64,000 nt of DNA, from contig NZ_JAUFQB010000010.1 of the NCBI RefSeq assembly GCF_030409525.1, positions 1-64,000 of the forward strand, given 5' to 3'. Below, piece by piece: positions 59,314 to 64,000 of this stretch. Source of the DNA: Kaistella yonginensis. GTDB taxonomy: Bacteria; Bacteroidota; Bacteroidia; Flavobacteriales; Weeksellaceae. The position numbers and the translations under genes are program-made. A model generated the notes under the pieces. That model did no database searches and had not been told where the DNA came from. It saw only the letters and a list, made by a program, of their open reading frames with translations. How positions within the stretch are numbered: position 1 is the first letter of the stretch; each line of letters begins with the position of its first letter.

Positions 59314-59820
59314 ATGAGAAACATCAAAATCATATTTAATGCTTTACGATCGTTAAGTTTTACCAAAATTATGAAACTTCTACGATTGACGCTTCCACAT
59401 CCTCTATTTTCTATTCTGGGATTATATGCAACGGTACGAAGTTTTTCTTTGGCTCAAAAACATTTTCCTAAAACACATTCCAATGATGGTGTTGGTAATG
59501 CTTTCCGTCATTCGCTGTGGACTTGCCTTATCATGATGTATTGCTGCAAGATTTCTTCGCCCAAAAAATCATTGGACTACTGCAAAAAAATGACCGATTT
59601 ACACGAAGAGCTTTTCCCAAATAAACCGCTGCAAACCAAAATGGATCTTCACAATAACCAAGTTGGGATGGATTATTTTATGTCTCTACTTCCTGGCGTT
59701 CATCGGCAGTTTTTTGAAACGAGTTTCTTCGTTAAAGATCTTATTGACAAAACAAAAACCGCGAAAATTCTGAAAAGTTTAGATGATGATTTCAGTGGGG
59801 AGTTGGTTTACCTAAAATAA
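59314..59820 (+). CDS. DUF6973-like protein
   Basis: 168 residues. NDGVGNAFRHSLWTCLIMMYCC, then LHEELFPNKPLQTKMDLHNNQVGMDYFMSL form the core: conserved GNAFRH, W and the DxHNNxxG motif. These match the DUF6973 group, which occurs alone or in toxin-like proteins. It has His/Asp/Asn residues that could make a catalytic site, but no activity is known. It starts 1 base after the accD terminator. Confidence 0.7.
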   Translation: MRNIKIIFNALRSLSFTKIMKLLRLTLPHPLFSILGLYATVRSFSLAQKHFPKTHSNDGVGNAFRHSLWTCLIMMYCCKISSPKKSLDYCKKMTDLHEELFPNKPLQTKMDLHNNQVGMDYFMSLLPGVHRQFFETSFFVKDLIDKTKTAKILKSLDDDFSGELVYLK

Positions 59821-59850
59821 AAACCCCGACCTAAGCCGAGGTTTAATTCT
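59821..59850 (+). terminator. terminator after the DUF6973-like gene
   Basis: AAACC-CG and CG-GGTTT arms (one mismatch) around ACCTAAGC, then TTAATTCTTT; weak. Confidence 0.5.
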
Positions 59851-59878
59851 TTGTTGACCTTATTGCTATCCTGATTTT

Positions 59879-60340
59879 TTAGGGCAATGGTGCGCCCACT
59901 TCTAAATCACATCGGTGATGCGGTTGTCCGTGTGCTGGATTATTAGCTGGTTTCGGACCAGTCGCTTGAACTGGTGCAGAAGGTGCTGGTGCAACTGATG
60001 GCGAAATAGGATTGGTATTAAAATTATTTGGCGATGCATTTTGTTGTGGTATAACTTGTGGTGCTGCACTTTGCTGTGGTGCGCTGTCAATAGGTGCTCC
60101 TACAGGAATTTCACACCGGTGATAAGGTTGGCCATGCTCCGGATTCAAAGCTGGTTTTTTGCTGTCGCTATCAGTGACCACTGTATTAGCACCTTCAGTA
60201 GTTACTTGCTCATTGGCTTCCACTACGTTCATTGTAGTTGCGGAATCTGCAGCTGTTACCGTAGTTGCATCCACGGTTGCTTTTTTATCACACGAATAAA
60301 GTAGGGCCGCAACCGCTATTAATAAAGATAATATTCTCAT
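59879..60340 (-). CDS. lipoprotein with duplicated HGQPxHRC motif
   Basis: 153 residues from the ATG at 60340. Lipobox LLYSC, then a Thr/Ala-rich spacer. Two copies of a short module follow: NPEHGQPYHRCEIPVGAPI (about 90-108) and NPAHGQPHHRCDLEVGAPLP at the C-terminus, joined by a Pro/Gln/Ser-rich linker. Each module has His and Cys (H-x4-HRC) spaced for metal binding. I know this HGQPHHRC motif from other Bacteroidota surface proteins; its function is not established. It ends the operon of the HMA-TonB receptor. Confidence 0.65.
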   Translation of the reverse strand: MRILSLLIAVAALLYSCDKKATVDATTVTAADSATTMNVVEANEQVTTEGANTVVTDSDSKKPALNPEHGQPYHRCEIPVGAPIDSAPQQSAAPQVIPQQNASPNNFNTNPISPSVAPAPSAPVQATGPKPANNPAHGQPHHRCDLEVGAPLP

Positions 60341-60368
60341 GTTTTCTATTTTTTTCAAAAGTAAGAAA

Positions 60369-63035
60369 TTAAAACTTAAAATCTAAGCCGAGATATACAT
60401 TTGCGCCCATAATAGGAGCATACACCATTCCCGCATCAAAGTAATTTCCAAAAGGATTTTGCACGTCTAAGATTGGGTGGTCTTGAGTGTATCCAGTCAG
60501 ATTTTCTCCGCCGAGGTAAGCACGAATGTTTTTGTTAAAGTTTCTGGCAATCTGCCCATTCAGCGTTGCATAGCTTTTCGAGAACTCAGGCAATCGATAT
60601 TCCAAAGGATTAGAATTTAAGTTGGGTAATTTCTGCTTTCCAATTAACTGAAGTGTTGTATCGAAACTCCAGTAAGCGCCATTATCTGTTTTGCCGGTAG
60701 CATAGGAAGTATTAAAAAAACCTCTGTTCTTTGCCATAAAAGGTATTTCTCTTTTTCCGCCCATGAAATCTGCTTGTACATCATAATATTTATAAGCCAA
60801 TCTCATTTCTAAATTTTTTGCCGGGGTAAAATCCAATTGTGTTTGAAAACTGTTTGCAAATGACTCTCCTTGTAAATTGTAAAAAATGATTTTCTGTGGA
60901 GAAATATCTAAATCAGTAAGTACCTGATTTTGAAAATCTGTTCTAAAGAAATCTGCTACTAAAGTTGCTTTTCTGTTAAATAATTTAAATTCCTGTTGAA
61001 CACTAGCACCATAATTCCAGGCGATTTCAGGCTTCAAATCATAGATTTTCCCTCCGTTTCCTAAAATTTCAATCTGCCTGTTGGACCCGAAATACTGCTG
61101 ACTTTCTGCAAAGATATTCGCTGTTCTAAATCCTCTTCCAGCAGAGAGCCGCAGAATCGTTTTAGGTGTTACATCATACTTAAAGTTAAGTCGTGGGGTA
61201 AATTGTGTTGCAGCTAAATTATGAAAATCCGTTCGAGCCCCCGCAACCAAAGTATATTTGAGTCCGGTTAAAGTATATTCGAAGAATAACCCAGGCACGG
61301 TTTCAGTCCTTTTATATTTTTGAGTCAGATAATCTTCCTCATATTGATCATATAAAAAACTTGCTCCGGTTTTGAATTTATTGTTGGTATTTCCGATAAT
61401 ACTTTCAAAAACTAAATTGGAATAAAAAGTATTTTGGTTTCCCCAGTAATTTCTGTTTCCGAAGAAACTATCCTGTTGGTGAGTGGTAAATTGATTCATC
61501 CAACCAATGCTTTGATAAGGTTTACCTTTGAACATATAACCTGTTTTGTTCCAGATTTCGAAACGCGATAGGTCAATCCCGACCCCATAAGCAGCTTGCT
61601 GAGAGCGGTCGATCTTTTTATCAAAAGCAGTTTGACCACCAAACCTTTCATCTTTCACAAAACTAATTCCGAAATGAGTACCTAAACCGGAATGATCCAA
61701 ATCGTTATAATTTAAAAGATAGGTCGCATTAATTTGATTGCCAGTCGGTTGATCCAGGAAACCGTCATCATTAGAATCAATTTTTCCTAAAGTTGCGTTT
61801 CCATGAAGAAGTACCGATTGATTCCAATGCGAGTTTAGTTGCGTGGTAGAGGTAATATTGGTTTCAACTCTTCCGTTGACATCAGTAAAAAAGTTGACCG
61901 CCGTTTCTGGCTCTTCATGAACTTTCAAAAGTTCGGTGTTAATTTGTCCTGTAATGCTTTCGTAACCATTGACCACCGTGCTTCCACCTTTCGTTAGTTG
62001 GATTCCGCCAATCCATCTTCCAGGAATTAAATTTAATCCGTAAGGAGCTGCTATGCCACGAATCGAGGGTAAAAGTTCTTTTGTTAAGGAAGTGTATTTC
62101 TGATCCAAACCTAACATTTTCAATTGCTTTGTACCGGTTACTGCATTTGTAAATGATACATCAACAGTCGCATTGGTTTCAAAACTTTCAGATAAATTAC
62201 AACATGCGGCTTTCAATAGCTCTTTGCTGCCAATATTATATGTTAAGCCTGTTTCTTTTTTATTTAAAGCGGTTGCGTCTGTTAATTTTATTAAGCGAAC
62301 TTCTTCAATCGACTTATCGAAATGATCAGCGTGATCTGAAAAATCCTTTTTTTGCGTTGGAGCCTCATCGTCATGAACCAAATCGCTTTTCAAACCCAAT
62401 GCTAATTCGCGGTCATACAAGCAACAATCCGGAAGGTTTTTGTAGGTGTCGTCTTTTGATGTATACTTTTCATTATCGTGGCCAACTTCCGCAATTTTCT
62501 TTAAAATAACATCTGAAGAAGTTTTTGCAGAATCAAAGTTTAGCGTTACAGTCTGCGTTTCTGCGTCCCAAATAGCCGAATTTGCACCAGCGTTTTTGGC
62601 GGCTTTCTCGATTCTGGCTTTACAGGAACCACAATTTCCTCGAACAAAAAATTGATTGTCATTTTTTGTAGATGGTGCGGTAGCCTCTTTCTTTAGAAAA
62701 GAAGGTTCTCTTTTATAATGACAGCAAGAAGGCAGCTCCTCGTAAACAGATGAAGTGGTGTTGTATTTTTCATTGTCATGACCTACAGCAGCAATGTTTT
62801 TTAGGATTTCATCTGCTGAGGTTTTTGTTGAATCAAATTCAAGGTCGAGTTTTTGCGTGTCTGCATTCCAGTTTGCAACCGTAGCACCCGATTTTTTTGC
62901 GGAATTCTCAATTCTATCCTTACACATTCCACACTCGCCTTTCACCAAGAAAGTTGATTTTGTTATGGTCTGAGCGAATAGAAAGGAAGAAAATAGTAGT
63001 AATAGTGCGAAAAGACTTTTAAACAAAGTTTTCAT
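60369..63035 (-). CDS. TonB-dependent receptor with two N-terminal HMA domains
   Basis: 888 residues. Signal peptide (1-22), then two modules repeating at exactly 100 residues: HMA-type VKGECGMCKDRIE (C35, C38) and VRGNCGSCKARIE (C135, C138), each followed by VGHDNEKY and by LPxCCxYxRE (CC at 104-105 and 204-205). A TonB plug follows (about 245-380, with ACCNLSESFETNATVDVSF and IPGRWIGGIQLTKG), and a 22-strand barrel ends in VYLGLDFKF. The usual carboxypeptidase-like N-terminal domain is replaced by metal-binding modules. Likely import of copper or another soft metal. A Cys-rich secreted protein lies upstream and the HGQPHHRC lipoprotein downstream. Confidence 0.87.
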   Translation of the reverse strand: MKTLFKSLFALLLLFSSFLFAQTITKSTFLVKGECGMCKDRIENSAKKSGATVANWNADTQKLDLEFDSTKTSADEILKNIAAVGHDNEKYNTTSSVYEELPSCCHYKREPSFLKKEATAPSTKNDNQFFVRGNCGSCKARIEKAAKNAGANSAIWDAETQTVTLNFDSAKTSSDVILKKIAEVGHDNEKYTSKDDTYKNLPDCCLYDRELALGLKSDLVHDDEAPTQKKDFSDHADHFDKSIEEVRLIKLTDATALNKKETGLTYNIGSKELLKAACCNLSESFETNATVDVSFTNAVTGTKQLKMLGLDQKYTSLTKELLPSIRGIAAPYGLNLIPGRWIGGIQLTKGGSTVVNGYESITGQINTELLKVHEEPETAVNFFTDVNGRVETNITSTTQLNSHWNQSVLLHGNATLGKIDSNDDGFLDQPTGNQINATYLLNYNDLDHSGLGTHFGISFVKDERFGGQTAFDKKIDRSQQAAYGVGIDLSRFEIWNKTGYMFKGKPYQSIGWMNQFTTHQQDSFFGNRNYWGNQNTFYSNLVFESIIGNTNNKFKTGASFLYDQYEEDYLTQKYKRTETVPGLFFEYTLTGLKYTLVAGARTDFHNLAATQFTPRLNFKYDVTPKTILRLSAGRGFRTANIFAESQQYFGSNRQIEILGNGGKIYDLKPEIAWNYGASVQQEFKLFNRKATLVADFFRTDFQNQVLTDLDISPQKIIFYNLQGESFANSFQTQLDFTPAKNLEMRLAYKYYDVQADFMGGKREIPFMAKNRGFFNTSYATGKTDNGAYWSFDTTLQLIGKQKLPNLNSNPLEYRLPEFSKSYATLNGQIARNFNKNIRAYLGGENLTGYTQDHPILDVQNPFGNYFDAGMVYAPIMGANVYLGLDFKF

Positions 63036-63068
63036 TTTTTTAAATAAGTTTAATTAATAAAAAGGTCA

Positions 63069-63088
63069 CCAAAAGAACGGTCTTTTGG
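63069..63088. repeat. inverted repeat between Cys-rich protein and HMA-TonB genes
   Basis: CCAAAAGA (63069-63076) and TCTTTTGG (63081-63088) around four bases. It could be a weak terminator or an operator; a short T run on the minus strand follows. Confidence 0.4.
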
Positions 63089-63103
63089 CGTAATTCTCAT
63101 AAA

Positions 63104-63478
63104 TTAACTTAATTTAGGCGGCTGCCAAATATTTTGAATCGTAGTTGAAAAATAAGAATTTCCGTACGCAAAATTAAATTTCTGAATAAAGAAATGCGGT
63201 TGTAAAGGTGAATTAAATTCTGCTGAAAGATAGTTCATCACAAAATGAACAGTGCAGGAATGACATTGTGTGCAATCCTCGCCACAGTGATCTTTTTCGG
63301 AATTGTTTTTTCCATGATCAGCATGACATGATTTGGTCGTATCGATTTTGCAGCAATTTTCTACACTTAATTTCTCATCACAACATTCCTTCGGATTTTG
63401 TGCAGAAATCATTTGTTTGGGCAAAACAAAAATGCTCAAGCCCAAAAGCATAAAAAATATTTTCAAAGTTCTCGACAT
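63104..63478 (-). CDS. small secreted Cys/His-rich protein
   Basis: 124 residues. Signal peptide FFMLLGLSIFVLPKQMISAQ, then a segment of about 50 residues with eleven cysteines (KECCDEKLSVENCCK, SCHADHG, DHCGEDCTQCHSCTVH) and an aromatic tail ending IWQPPKLS. The Cys pairs and His suggest soft-metal or Fe-S binding. It resembles the 120-residue protein before the OprC-like receptor in layout and tail. First gene of the metal operon. Confidence 0.65.
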   Translation of the reverse strand: MSRTLKIFFMLLGLSIFVLPKQMISAQNPKECCDEKLSVENCCKIDTTKSCHADHGKNNSEKDHCGEDCTQCHSCTVHFVMNYLSAEFNSPLQPHFFIQKFNFAYGNSYFSTTIQNIWQPPKLS

Positions 63479-63562
63479 GCGTTTGCAAAATTAATAAATT
63501 TAATCGAGTTAACCTGATAATCGTTAAATCTTCTTAATTAAAGTTAAAAAACATGCGTTCAA

Positions 63563-63592
63563 TTGGTTGATAGTTAATTAATTGTATTTTTG
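63563..63592 (+). promoter_or_regulatory. promoter of the L,D-transpeptidase gene
   Basis: TTG at 63563-63565 and TATTTTTG at 63585-63592, 19 nt apart; 26 bases before the ATG. Confidence 0.65.
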
Positions 63593-63617
63593 CCAAGTCA
63601 AAATTATTTAACATAAT

Positions 63618-64000
63618 ATGAAGAAAATCCTCTTATCATTAGTAACTGTTTTATTTTTCGCAACCTCTTTTTATACTATTGAAGAATCAAATAGATTATT
63701 AGAAAAAAGCCCATTACAAAATCACTTACAAAAATCAATTATAAATAGTGAACCGAAATCATCAGCAAAATATGCTGAAGAAATCTATTCGACGATCAGG
63801 TTTGACCAAATAAATCAGCTCCAACCCGAGGTGTTTTATAAAGCCTATTTAGGTTTTTCCAATCTAAAGAAGGAAGGGAAACTAGATAGTGATGCCCATT
63901 TGTTAACCATTTGCGATTTTTCACTATCCTCGGTGGAGAAAAGACTTTGGGTTATTGATTTAAATGAAAAAAAAGTATTGTATAATTCCTTGGTTGCTCA
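63618..64000 (+). CDS. murein L,D-transpeptidase catalytic-domain protein, partial
   Basis: First 127 codons only; the gene runs off the right edge. Signal peptide LLSLVTVLFFATSFYT, then FYKAYLGFSNLKKEGKL, LLTICDFSLSSVEKRLWVIDL and KVLYNSLVAH, the opening of the YkuD_2 group of L,D-transpeptidase-like proteins. The catalytic Cys/His would lie beyond the window. Such enzymes act on peptidoglycan in the periplasm. Confidence 0.8.
   Translation, partial: MKKILLSLVTVLFFATSFYTIEESNRLLEKSPLQNHLQKSIINSEPKSSAKYAEEIYSTIRFDQINQLQPEVFYKAYLGFSNLKKEGKLDSDAHLLTICDFSLSSVEKRLWVIDLNEKKVLYNSLVA

Overview
The window looks like a chromosomal segment of a Weeksellaceae flavobacterium (Chryseobacterium/Kaistella/Epilithonimonas-like; inferred from gene content, not from a search). 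The signs are low G+C, promoters of the Bacteroidota type (TTTG, about 19-21 nt, then TAnnTTTG) in front of tRNAs and many genes, no Shine-Dalgarno sequences, a fused CcoN-CcoO oxidase, a zinc-less AccD, TonB-dependent receptors and many small lipoproteins. There is no rRNA, CRISPR array or intact insertion sequence.

1-6200 is a defence island cut by the left edge: a tyrosine recombinase of the kind found in type I restriction loci, an Abi_2 (AbiD/AbiF-like) HEPN protein preceded by what looks like its own small structured RNA gene, the HsdR subunit of a type I restriction enzyme, and an AbiTii-domain protein. It ends against a tRNA-Leu/Gly/Leu cluster. The RNA-Abi_2 pair is the most exciting candidate system in the window.

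6600-14850 is housekeeping and envelope: DUF3127, aat, an EamA exporter, a CBS protein with nadK, a glycosyltransferase, a flippase, a lipoprotein and serS. 14850-25390 is the cbb3 oxidase locus (ccoI, ccoS, ccoNO, ccoQ, ccoP, ccoG, ccoH, a SafE/UreH-like protein), facing a divergent Crp/Fnr regulator; a perfect palindrome with FNR-box geometry lies before ccoS. 25390-30240 holds panB, a decayed stretch, tRNA-Asn, rseP, a porin-like protein and an omega-amidase.

30240-35300 (minus) is a tightly overlapping sulfur operon: TauE exporter, MBL-rhodanese persulfide enzyme, two more rhodaneses, a cupin, a TPMT-type methyltransferase, small membrane proteins and a thioredoxin. 35360-39360 is a copper-uptake-like locus (OprC/NosA-like TonB receptor, duplicated metal-binding lipoprotein, Cys-containing small secreted protein). 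A second metal locus at 59880-63480 has a TonB receptor carrying two HMA domains fused at its N-terminus.

39490-59820 mixes a HerA-like ATPase, a broken GxxExxY gene beside short repeats, a DnaQ-type exonuclease with a degenerate GIY-YIG-like domain, a tiny transcription unit, lysA, a duplicated set of TonB_C-like secreted proteins, miaB, a repeat patch with a DUF1016 remnant, a sigma-54 activator with lptE, rnpA, tcdA, tatD, a TetR regulator, bamD, the RNA polymerase omega subunit, fbaA and accD. The right edge cuts a murein L,D-transpeptidase gene.
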